64,000 nucleotides of DNA from positions 124,001 through 188,000 of the forward strand of contig JARLIS010000004.1 of the NCBI GenBank assembly GCA_031291615.1. Direction: 5' to 3'. Source of the DNA: Parvibaculum sp. GTDB lineage: Bacteria > Pseudomonadota > Alphaproteobacteria > Parvibaculales > Parvibaculaceae. The notes beneath the pieces are model-generated. The model was given only the letters and a program-made list of their open reading frames with translations, was not told where the DNA came from and searched no databases. Positions 52,280 to 58,941 of the stretch are shown here, piece after piece. Numbering within the stretch: the first letter of the stretch is position 1; each line of letters opens with the position of its first letter. The position numbers and the translations under genes are program-made.

Positions 52280-52757
52280 AACGCCATTGTCCATCTGGGC
52301 GCTCGATCGGGAGATCGTTCTCTCGCGTGTGATCAATGCGCGGCGAGAGCTGGTTTTCTCCGCCTGGGCAGATCCACGCCATCTTCCCGAATGGTTTGGC
52401 CCGGCCGGGTTCAAGATCGAGACGAAATCGATCGATATTCGCGTCGGCGGCGAATGGCGGTTCGACATGGTCGCACCGGACGGCACGCGATATCTGAACC
52501 GGATGCGTTTTCGGCGCATCGAGAGGCCGCGCTTGATCGAGTTCGATCACGGAGAAGACAAGGACTTCGATCCTGGAATGTTCCGCGCCACGATCACATT
52601 CGACGAGCAGAGCGACGGAAAGACCGTCATCACCTTGCGGCAGCTGCATCCGACGAAGGCGCAGCGCGAGGCGACGATCGGATTTGGAGCGGTCGAATTC
52701 GGTTATCAGACCATCGACAAGCTGGCGCAATATGTCGAAAGCGGCAGAGCCAAATAA
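52254..52757 (+). CDS. SRPBCC / AHSA1-domain protein
   Basis: The 167-residue protein has the AHSA1 (activator of Hsp90 ATPase homologue) START-like fold: REIVLSRVINARRELVFSAWADPRHLPEWFGPAGF at about 20-54, DIRVGGEWRFDMVAPDG and the C-terminal helix QTIDKLAQYVES. The fold forms a hydrophobic pocket. Overlaps the arsR gene, so the two are expressed together. Ligand and effect unknown. Confidence 0.88.
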   Translation: MPANAGQDETPLSIWALDREIVLSRVINARRELVFSAWADPRHLPEWFGPAGFKIETKSIDIRVGGEWRFDMVAPDGTRYLNRMRFRRIERPRLIEFDHGEDKDFDPGMFRATITFDEQSDGKTVITLRQLHPTKAQREATIGFGAVEFGYQTIDKLAQYVESGRAK

Positions 52758-52801
52758 CGACGCCGCATGAATCCGGCGCGCCGGGCAACTGCTGCTGCGG
52801 G

Positions 52802-53548
52802 CTAGAACAAATCCGTCTGACGATCATCCGCCGGTTTGGGTTTCCGGCGCGGCGGTTCGGGCGTCGTCAGGGCGGCGGCGGTCTGTTCGTCGATGGCTGC
52901 GATCAGGCTCGCATCGTCGTTCGCCACGCGGTTGACCGCGGTGCTTACAGGCTCGGCGATCAGAAGATCGTCGGGCGCGGGGCGCAGGAGGGCGAGGAGT
53001 TCTTTTTCGGGCGTCGAGGGGTCGAGCCAGAGGGCGAAGTCTTTTTCATCCAGAATGACGGGCATGCGGTGGTGGATGGGCGCGAGGGTTGCGTTCGCCT
53101 CGGTCGTCACGATGGCGGCGGTGTCGATTTCGCTGCCGTCCTTCGTCATCCAGTTGTCCCAGATGGCGGTGAAGGCCATGGGGCCGCCGTCGCGGCGGCG
53201 GATGAGGAAGGGCTGCTTCGGCCCTTTGGGCGTCGCGCGCCATTCGTAGAAGCCGTCGGCGGGCATCAGGCAACGATGATGACGGAAAGCACCTCGGAAG
53301 GAGGGCTTTTCGGCGATGGTTTCGGCGCGCGCGTTGATGAGCAGCGTCTGTGGCATTTCCTTCGACCATGAAGGGATGAGGCCCCAGCGCACCAGCGCGA
53401 ATTCGCGGAAGCCGGCATTCATGCGCACGATGGGCACGGGCTGCGTCGGCGCCACGTTGTAACGCGGCGGGAAATTGGGCTGCTCCCTGAAGGCGAAAAG
53501 GTCGCGCATCGCCTGGGGCGGCGTGGTGATGATAAAGCGTCCGCACAT
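52802..53548 (-). CDS. yedK: SOS-response-associated peptidase (YedK/HMCES)
   Basis: The 248-residue protein begins MCGRF, leaving Cys2 as the nucleophile after Met removal. The other active-site parts are present: Asn in PRYNVAPTQ, Glu in GFYEW and His in IHHRMPV. These enzymes crosslink to and protect abasic sites in single-stranded DNA at stalled forks. The start at 53548 is fixed by the catalytic Cys; an in-frame extension of 42 residues is rejected. Divergent from the zur gene. Confidence 0.94.
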   Translation of the reverse strand: MCGRFIITTPPQAMRDLFAFREQPNFPPRYNVAPTQPVPIVRMNAGFREFALVRWGLIPSWSKEMPQTLLINARAETIAEKPSFRGAFRHHRCLMPADGFYEWRATPKGPKQPFLIRRRDGGPMAFTAIWDNWMTKDGSEIDTAAIVTTEANATLAPIHHRMPVILDEKDFALWLDPSTPEKELLALLRPAPDDLLIAEPVSTAVNRVANDDASLIAAIDEQTAAALTTPEPPRRKPKPADDRQTDLF

Positions 53549-53597
53549 GGCGCGGAGCTTAGCGGGCAAGACGCGATTCGTATCTTCCCGTCGGCGC

Positions 53598-53626
53598 GCG
53601 ACAGGCCCGCTGTTATGTTGTATCAT
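53598..53626 (+). promoter_or_regulatory. Possible promoter of zur with leaderless geometry
   Basis: GCGACA (53598-53603), 17 bases, TATCAT (53621-53626), six bases, ATG at 53633. The -35 is weak (4 of 6), but spacing equals that at arsR. The region TGTTATGTTGTATCATTTGC across it may include the Zur box, giving autoregulation. Confidence 0.45.
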
Positions 53627-53632
53627 TTGCTT

Positions 53633-54112
53633 ATGACAAACCGGACCAACGCCGCCCACAAGGCGCATGATCACGAAGCCTGCATCGACACCGCACTAGC
53701 CCGGGCGCGCGCGCTTTGCGACGACCGCGGCGTGCAGCTGACACCCATCCGGGAAAAGGTGCTGGCCATCGTCTGGAAGTCGCACAAGCCCGTCGGCGCC
53801 TATGAGGTGCTCGACGAGCTCGCGCGTACGCACAAGGCGGCGCGGCCGCCGACCGTCTATCGCGCGCTCGACTTTCTGATCGGTGAAGGGCTCATCCATA
53901 AGATCGAGTCGCTGAACGCCTATCTCGGCTGCGGCGAAGCGGGCGTGCCGCATACGAGCCAGTTCCTGATCTGCCGGGATTGCGGCACGGCGGAGGAGAT
54001 CGTGGATCCCGCGCTCGACAAGGCGCTGGACGCGGCGGCGCGGCGGGCGCGCTTCACGGTGGAGCGCAAGGTGATCGAGATTGCCGGGCTCTGCGCCCGG
54101 TGCGCGCATTGA
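53633..54112 (+). CDS. zur: Fur-family regulator, probable Zur
   Basis: The 159-residue protein has a Fur-type DNA-binding domain (GVQLTPIREKVLAIVWKS then RPPTVYRALDFLIGEGLIHKIES) and structural zinc Cys pairs Cys114-x2-Cys117 and Cys154-x2-Cys157. The His-rich N-terminus (AHKAHDHEAC) may add ligands. The C-terminal CARCAH and early end match Zur rather than Fur or PerR. It represses zinc uptake when zinc is ample. An ATG six codons earlier is possible; the later one was chosen for leaderless promoter spacing. Confidence 0.85.
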   Translation: MTNRTNAAHKAHDHEACIDTALARARALCDDRGVQLTPIREKVLAIVWKSHKPVGAYEVLDELARTHKAARPPTVYRALDFLIGEGLIHKIESLNAYLGCGEAGVPHTSQFLICRDCGTAEEIVDPALDKALDAAARRARFTVERKVIEIAGLCARCAH

Positions 54113-54184
54113 CACGGGTGCGCGCACTGACAAATGCCGACAGGCTCGGCTAAGATCGCCCGGACCCCGCAGAACGGACATTTC

Positions 54185-54538
54185 ATGACCCGCCTCTTTC
54201 CCGCCGTCGCCGCCCTCCTCCTTGCCTCCACGACACTTGCCGCCGCAGCCGACCTGACCGACCCTTATGCGGTCGGGAAACGCAGCGGGCCCTTCGTCGT
54301 CACCGGGCGCTCGCTCACCGGGCTTGCGCGGGACGGCTATGAGATACGCGGCAATCTCGGCACGGCGCTGGTGCTGCAAAAGGGCGCGTCGATTTTCACC
54401 TGCGCCATTCCGCCCGATCCGGAGCATCTGAGCTACAAGCCCTATTTCGTCTGTTCGGAGTTGAGCGAGGAAGCGCGCGGCACGCCTGCGCCCCGACCCG
54501 ACATGCCGCGCCTCGCGCCCGCCAAGCCCGGTAACTGA
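54185..54538 (+). CDS. Small secreted hypothetical protein
   Basis: The 117-residue product has a signal peptide (about 1-22, ending AAA) and a short domain with one Cys pair (FTCAIPPDPEHLSYKPYFVCSEL) and a Pro-rich tail. The core GRSLTGLARDGYEIRGNLG could be a small beta module. GGA precedes the ATG, weakly. No family is recognised. It lies between zur and the SDR gene on the same strand. Confidence 0.6.
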   Translation: MTRLFPAVAALLLASTTLAAAADLTDPYAVGKRSGPFVVTGRSLTGLARDGYEIRGNLGTALVLQKGASIFTCAIPPDPEHLSYKPYFVCSELSEEARGTPAPRPDMPRLAPAKPGN

Positions 54539-54608
54539 CGGGGACACTGGCGCGCGCGAACCTCGCAGCTATACTCCGGCCAACAGAAACTCCATCGAGG
54601 AAACGCGG

Positions 54609-55391
54609 ATGACCTACAAGCCTTTCGATCTCAGCGGAAAAGTGGCGCTCGTCACGGGCGGCAATGGCGGCATCGGCCTCGGCATGGCGGACGCCATTGC
54701 GCAAGCGGGCGGCGCGGTCGCCATCTGGGGCACGAACGAGGAAAAGAACGCCAAGGCGCTGGCACAACTGCAGTCGCATGGCGTGAAGGCCTATGCGCGC
54801 AAGGTCAATGTCGCCAACGAACAGGAAGTCGTGGACGGCATGGTCGAGACGGTGAAGGCGCTCGGCCGCATCGACAGCGTTTTCGCCAATGCGGGCGTCG
54901 GCTTCGGCTCGCCCTCCTTCATCGACATGAAGACGGAAACCTATCGCAAGACGCTGGCCGTCAATCTCGACGGCGTGTTCTTCACGCTGCGCGAAGCTGC
55001 GCGCCACATGGTGGATCGCGCGAAGACGGGCGACACGGGCGGCTCGCTTGTCGGCGTGGCGAGCCTTGCCGCCATCGAGGGTGCCGCGCGCAACCAGGCC
55101 TATGCGGCGACCAAGGGCGGCGTCATTTCGATGATCAAATCCTGCGCCGTCGAATTCGCGCGTTACGGCATTCGTGCCAACGCCATTCTGCCGGGCTGGA
55201 TCGCCACCGACATGACGGCGAATGCGCAGGAGAGCAAAGCCTTCGCCGAGAAGGTGATCCCGCGCGTGCCGGCGCGGCGCTGGGGCGAGCCGGAAGATTT
55301 CGGCGGCGTCGCCGTCTATCTCACCTCCAATGCGTCGAGCTATCATTCGGGCGACACCTTCGTCATCGACGGCGGCTACGCGATTTTCTGA
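54609..55391 (+). CDS. Short-chain dehydrogenase/reductase
   Basis: The 260-residue SDR carries TGGNGGIGLGMA at 17-28, NAGVGF at about 94-99, a Ser in GVASLAA and YAATKGG with the Tyr and Lys, then the classical FVIDGGYAIF end. Likely oxidises or reduces a hydroxy-acyl or steroid-like substrate. A MarR gene starts ten bases after its stop and probably shares the transcript. Confidence 0.9.
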   Translation: MTYKPFDLSGKVALVTGGNGGIGLGMADAIAQAGGAVAIWGTNEEKNAKALAQLQSHGVKAYARKVNVANEQEVVDGMVETVKALGRIDSVFANAGVGFGSPSFIDMKTETYRKTLAVNLDGVFFTLREAARHMVDRAKTGDTGGSLVGVASLAAIEGAARNQAYAATKGGVISMIKSCAVEFARYGIRANAILPGWIATDMTANAQESKAFAEKVIPRVPARRWGEPEDFGGVAVYLTSNASSYHSGDTFVIDGGYAIF

Positions 55392-55401
55392 AGCGGGTTT
55401 C

Positions 55402-55869
55402 ATGACCGAGATCGAGAACGACACCATGGACCGGCGGCTCATCCTGATGGCCCGCACGGTCGTGGTGTTGTTCCGTCAATTCGAAACCATTGCGCGCGAA
55501 CTCGACATCACCATCCCGCAATACAGGTTTCTGCTGTTCCTGAAGCGCGGGCCGAAGCGCGCGGGCGAGCTTGCGGTGGATGCCGCAATCCGGAAGCCCA
55601 CGGCGTCCGGTCTCATCTCGGACATGGAAAAGCGCGGGCTCATTTCGCGCGCGCCCGACCGCGAAGACGGACGCAGCGTCAAACTCAAGCTGACGCCCAA
55701 GGGCCTGAAGAAACACCGCGAATTCGAGGAGGCGCTGGCGCGATACCTGCCCTCGCTTCTCGACAAGGGCGATGCCGGGCGCATGCTCGACGCCTTCTCC
55801 GAGCTTGCCTACATCATCGACGCGCAGCGCAGCGACGGCCCGGTCGATGCGGAAGCGCTGGAGGATTAG
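55402..55869 (+). CDS. MarR family transcriptional regulator
   Basis: The 155-residue protein shows a MarR winged helix: ITIPQYRFLLFLKRG, AIRKPTASGLISDMEKRGLISRAPDREDGRSVKLKLT with the wing DREDGR. It probably controls the SDR just upstream. Its end overlaps the convergent HepT-like gene by four bases. Ligand unknown. Confidence 0.88.
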   Translation: MTEIENDTMDRRLILMARTVVVLFRQFETIARELDITIPQYRFLLFLKRGPKRAGELAVDAAIRKPTASGLISDMEKRGLISRAPDREDGRSVKLKLTPKGLKKHREFEEALARYLPSLLDKGDAGRMLDAFSELAYIIDAQRSDGPVDAEALED

Positions 55870-56204
55870 CGGCCGAGCTCGGCGCGAGCGGCGGCTTTCA
55901 GCAAGTGAATGCGCCGCTGCGTGAATTCCCACACGATGTCGCTATCCACGTCGTCGTAGTCGTGACGCAGAACCGAGCCGAATTTACGAAGGTTCGGGAA
56001 TCCGACATCGGGATATTTTGTGTCCAATCCATCGCCGATTTTTCGCGCCGCTTCGCATATCCGCTCGAAACATCTCTCGACCGCATCCTGAGTGCGGCGG
56101 TCGGCGGCATATGCGCTAATGCTCATTCCGGCGACATATTCCTCGATCCGGGCGATCTGATCGAGGATGTCCTGAAGGCGTTTCAGCGGATCGTTAGAAG
56201 ACAT
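55866..56204 (-). CDS. hepT: HepT-like RNase toxin (DUF86)
   Basis: The 112-residue all-helical HEPN protein has the DUF86 landmark KFGSVLRHDYDDVDSDIVWEF at about 74-94. In most HepT toxins the RNase motif reads R-N-x4-H; here the Arg and Asn positions carry Gly76 and Ser77 while Arg80 directly precedes His81, as in the GNxLRHxY subgroup, so activity is uncertain. It pairs with the nucleotidyltransferase antitoxin just upstream, overlapping it by 11 bases. In such modules the antitoxin AMPylates a Tyr on the toxin; Tyr83 is the candidate. Confidence 0.82.
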   Translation of the reverse strand: MSSNDPLKRLQDILDQIARIEEYVAGMSISAYAADRRTQDAVERCFERICEAARKIGDGLDTKYPDVGFPNLRKFGSVLRHDYDDVDSDIVWEFTQRRIHLLKAAARAELGR

Positions 56205-56679
56205 AAATCTGATCCTCGGCAATATTCGCGGCGAGTTCAGCCTTCATGCCCGGGCGGCGGCGCACGATGTCGGTCTTTATGCCGAGCAGTTCAGTCGCAA
56301 AACTTGCGATGCCGACCATGTCGACGATATCGAGATGCCGCGCGGGGTCGATATCGGCGACCAGATCGACATCGCTCTCCGGACCATCTTCCAGGCGAGC
56401 GACGGAACCGAATATTGCAAGGCGGGTGACGCCGCGCGCGCGGAACTGAGGCTCTGCCGCCTGGAGGGCGCGCAGCACGCGGGCGAGCCTCGGCCCTTCC
56501 CCCAGCGCCGAGCGGATGGCGGCGATACTGGCCTTCAGCGGCGTGCCTTTGCCGGCTTCGAAATTGATCAAGGTGGCGCGCGAGACACCGGCGCGCGATG
56601 CAAGCACCTGCTGGCTCAGGCGCAGTCTGGCGCGGGCCATGCGGCAAACTTCCGGGGTGAAGTTGGGCGCGGGTTCCAT
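56194..56679 (-). CDS. HTH-nucleotidyltransferase fusion antitoxin (MNT type)
   Basis: The 161-residue protein combines a XRE-type helix-turn-helix (about 9-60: RARLRLSQQVLASRAGVSRATLINFEAGKGTPLK) with a minimal nucleotidyltransferase domain. That domain shows GSVAR at 91-95 and the DxD pair Asp103, Asp105 in SDVDLVADID. MNT antitoxins neutralise HepT by adding AMP to it. Here DNA binding is part of the same chain, so it likely represses its own operon through palindromes near the promoter. ATG 56679 follows the -10 by seven bases; no ribosome site, so leaderless. Confidence 0.85.
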   Translation of the reverse strand: MEPAPNFTPEVCRMARARLRLSQQVLASRAGVSRATLINFEAGKGTPLKASIAAIRSALGEGPRLARVLRALQAAEPQFRARGVTRLAIFGSVARLEDGPESDVDLVADIDPARHLDIVDMVGIASFATELLGIKTDIVRRRPGMKAELAANIAEDQIYVF

Positions 56680-56686
56680 ATGCCAA

Positions 56687-56715
56687 AGTATGTCTAGTAT
56701 TCGACTAAATGTCAA
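56687..56715 (-). promoter_or_regulatory. Promoter of the HTH-MNT/HepT operon, leaderless geometry
   Basis: Minus strand: full-consensus TTGACA (56715-56710), 17-base spacer, CATACT (56692-56687), seven bases, ATG at 56679. The spacer includes the inverted pair TAGT-CGAAT-ACTA (within 56695-56707), a likely binding site for the fused HTH. No Shine-Dalgarno sequence is present. Confidence 0.7.
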
Positions 56716-56823
56716 TAATTCAACATAGACAGCTGGCGACGGCTAAAATTCGTGACCAAAATGTCGTCGTGACACGTCTTGACCGAGTCATCCCTCTTAC
56801 CGATACGACACCGCAAAAGATGG

Positions 56824-56846
56824 ATCGCCCGATCAAGTCGGGCGAT
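56824..56846. repeat. Short dispersed hairpin with CAAG loop (copy 3)
   Basis: ATCGCCCGA, loop TCAAG, TCGGGCGAT is a perfect 9-bp stem followed by GACG, in the gap between the toxin-antitoxin promoter and the nitronate monooxygenase promoter. Same architecture as 9451-9467 and 32262-32284. Confidence 0.55.
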
Positions 56847-56885
56847 GACGATTCCAGGGGTGAAAGGGGCTGAGGAGGGCTCGTC

Positions 56886-56913
56886 TTGACGGACTTACCT
56901 CGTCTGATATTAG
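56886..56913 (+). promoter_or_regulatory. Promoter of the nitronate monooxygenase-like gene
   Basis: TTGACG (56886-56891), 16-base spacer, TATTAG (56908-56913). The transcript should start near 56920 with a leader of about 48 bases; a purine-rich GAGGGAGAGG ribosome site lies before ATG 56968. Confidence 0.55.
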
Positions 56914-56967
56914 TTAGGTACCCGAACCAATTGGGCCGATGAGCCCGCATCCGAGGGAGAGGCACCC

Positions 56968-57930
56968 ATGAGCATTCGCACGCCGCTTTGCGACCTTCTT
57001 GGCGTCAAATATCCGATCATGCTGGCGGGCATGGGCGGCGTTTCCTATGCGGAGCTTTGCGCGGCGGTGTCGGAAGCGGGCGGTTTCGGCACGCTCGGCA
57101 TGGCGGGCTTGCAGCCCGAGCAGATCCGCGAGCAGATGAAGAAGGTTCGCGCGCTGACCGACAAGCCTTTCGGCGTCGATCTTCTGGCGGCTGTCCCCGA
57201 GAGCCTTGAGCGCACGGCCGACATCATCATCGAGGAAGGCGCCACCGCCTTCATCTCCGGCCTCGGCGTGCCGACCAACATTCTCGACAAGCTGCATCAT
57301 GCGGGCCTGAAGGTGATGAACGTTTGCGGCACGGTGCGGCACGCGGTTTCGGGCGAGCTTGCGGGCCTCGACGCCGTGATCGCGCAGGGCACGGAAGCAG
57401 GCGGCCACACGGGCAAGATCGCCGGCATGGCGCTCATTCCGCAGATCGTCGATGCGGTGAAGATTCCGGTCGTCGCGGCAGGCTCGATCGTCGACGGGCG
57501 CGGACTTGCCGCCGCTCTCGCCTTCGGCGCGCAGGGCGTGTGGATGGGCACGCGCTTCATCGCCTCGAAAGAGGCGCATGCGGGCGACATGTACAAGCAG
57601 GTCATTCTCGACGCGGACGATACCGACACCATCATCACGCGCTGCTATTCGGGCAAGACCATGCGCGTCCATCGCAACCCTTACGTCGACGATTGGGAGA
57701 AGCGGCCGCAGGACATTCAGCCCTTCCCGCAGCAGGCCATCATTTCGACCAAGGCGAATGTGATGGGCGGCATCGGCGGCCAGATCGAGGGGCTCGACAT
57801 CAACAAGAGCTGCTTTGCCATGGGCCAGGGCGCGGGCGCGATCCGCGAGGTGCTGTCGGCGAAGGAGATCGTCGAGAACACGATGCATGAGGCCGAGGAA
57901 GTGCTCGCCCGCCTCAAGAAATACGCCTGA
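56968..57930 (+). CDS. Nitronate monooxygenase / 2-nitropropane dioxygenase-like FMN protein
   Basis: The 320-residue TIM-barrel flavoprotein has PIMLAGMGGVSYAELCAAVSEAGGFGTLG at the start, AQGTEAGGHTGK (FMN phosphate and the family's His), PVVAAGSIVDGRGLAAALAFGAQGVWMGTRF and later MGQGAGAIREV. Family members oxidise nitronates, but many close forms act in fatty acid or isoprenoid pathways such as enoyl-reductase FabK. True activity cannot be told. Promoter and ribosome site are clear. Confidence 0.88.
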   Translation: MSIRTPLCDLLGVKYPIMLAGMGGVSYAELCAAVSEAGGFGTLGMAGLQPEQIREQMKKVRALTDKPFGVDLLAAVPESLERTADIIIEEGATAFISGLGVPTNILDKLHHAGLKVMNVCGTVRHAVSGELAGLDAVIAQGTEAGGHTGKIAGMALIPQIVDAVKIPVVAAGSIVDGRGLAAALAFGAQGVWMGTRFIASKEAHAGDMYKQVILDADDTDTIITRCYSGKTMRVHRNPYVDDWEKRPQDIQPFPQQAIISTKANVMGGIGGQIEGLDINKSCFAMGQGAGAIREVLSAKEIVENTMHEAEEVLARLKKYA

Positions 57931-58013
57931 AAGGGAGATTCTACCGGCGCGGCTCCTGCAAGGCTGGCTATCTGACCCTGATTTGAGGTCGGAAGCAGCC
58001 CTGGCGGAGCGGA

Positions 58014-58421
58014 ATGGCACGGCTTCTGTTCGGATTCGAGACGGTACTGGCGCGCGCGCTGATTGCGGGCGCGCTGGCGCTCGCCTTGCCGACTTTGCCC
58101 GCCCGCGCCGGCAACCTCGACCAGGGGCTCGACCGGCTGGCCGAAATATTGGGCGCGGCCCATCATTTGCGCGACATTTGCGGCGCGAATGAAGGCGCGC
58201 TGTGGCGGAACAAGATGATCGACATGCTGGAAGCCGCCCATGCCGATGCGGCCGCGCGCGAGCGCCTGATCGAACATTTCAACAATGCCTATTATCGTTA
58301 CCGCAGCCTCTATCCGACCTGCACCGGGCAGGCGGCGGCGGAAGCCAATGCGCTTTTCGAGGAAGGCCGCAAGCTGTCGGCCCGTCTTGCCGGATCGGAT
58401 GTCAGCGCCTCGATGTTCTGA
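58014..58421 (+). CDS. TIGR02301 family secreted protein
   Basis: The 135-residue protein has a signal peptide (about 1-32, ending ARA). The family pattern LAEILGAAHHLRDICGANEGALWRNKMIDMLEA follows, then FNNAYYRYRSLYPTC with a second Cys likely forming a disulfide. It is a small alpha-helical periplasmic protein restricted to alphaproteobacteria as far as I know. GGAG precedes the ATG. Function unknown. Confidence 0.82.
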   Translation: MARLLFGFETVLARALIAGALALALPTLPARAGNLDQGLDRLAEILGAAHHLRDICGANEGALWRNKMIDMLEAAHADAAARERLIEHFNNAYYRYRSLYPTCTGQAAAEANALFEEGRKLSARLAGSDVSASMF

Positions 58422-58621
58422 CGTTGCCGCTGCGTCACACCGACGCGCCGCGTTAACCTCTCTTATACGAATAGCGCGACAAACCCCCGGCATATGATAC
58501 AAAGACTAAGTAAGTGGGCGAGTTTGGGCGTCCGGCATCGGTTCCTTGTGGAGCCCGCCGCGCGTCCTTCGGGCGCTCAGATATCCGGTTCAGCCGGGAC
58601 GAGCGCGAAACAGAGGGCGTG

Positions 58622-58921
58622 ATGGCCGATTCCGATATGCCGGGCGATGCATTGCTGAATTCGATCGACGATGACGGGCTCGATCCGCTCGCGCCGAACG
58701 AAACCGAGCAGCGCCGCATGGCGCTTCAGAACATCCTCGATGCGTGGGACGAAGCTCTGGCCGAAGGCGTCGGCGCGGACATTCTCGCCACCACCGCGAT
58801 TTTCGCGGCGCTGTCCGACATGGTCGAAGCCTATGGCGAAGAAGCCGTGGCGGAGATGGCGGCGGGTCTTGCCGACCGCGTGCGTCAGGGCGAGTTCACG
58901 CTCAACCGCGTGATGAACTAA
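58622..58921 (+). CDS. Small acidic hypothetical protein
   Basis: The 99-residue protein is acidic and helical, with DDDGLDPLAPNETEQRRMALQNILDAWDEALAEGV and EAYGEEAVAEMAAGLADRVRQGEFTLNRVMN. There is no signal or membrane segment. GAGGGCGTG comes right before the ATG. It is conserved-looking but I do not recognise a family. It is convergent with the TPP enzyme gene. Confidence 0.6.
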   Translation: MADSDMPGDALLNSIDDDGLDPLAPNETEQRRMALQNILDAWDEALAEGVGADILATTAIFAALSDMVEAYGEEAVAEMAAGLADRVRQGEFTLNRVMN

Positions 58922-58941
58922 CCCTTCCGACTTTCAGACCT

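Noticed and set aside
57961..58005. Possible SRP (4.5S) RNA because of GGAAGCAGCC at 57992-58001
   Set aside because: The conserved GGTCAGG...GGAAGGAAGCAGCC hairpin context is missing: the tetraloop and its 5' arm are absent, and the sequence lies only 13 bases before an ATG with a ribosome site.
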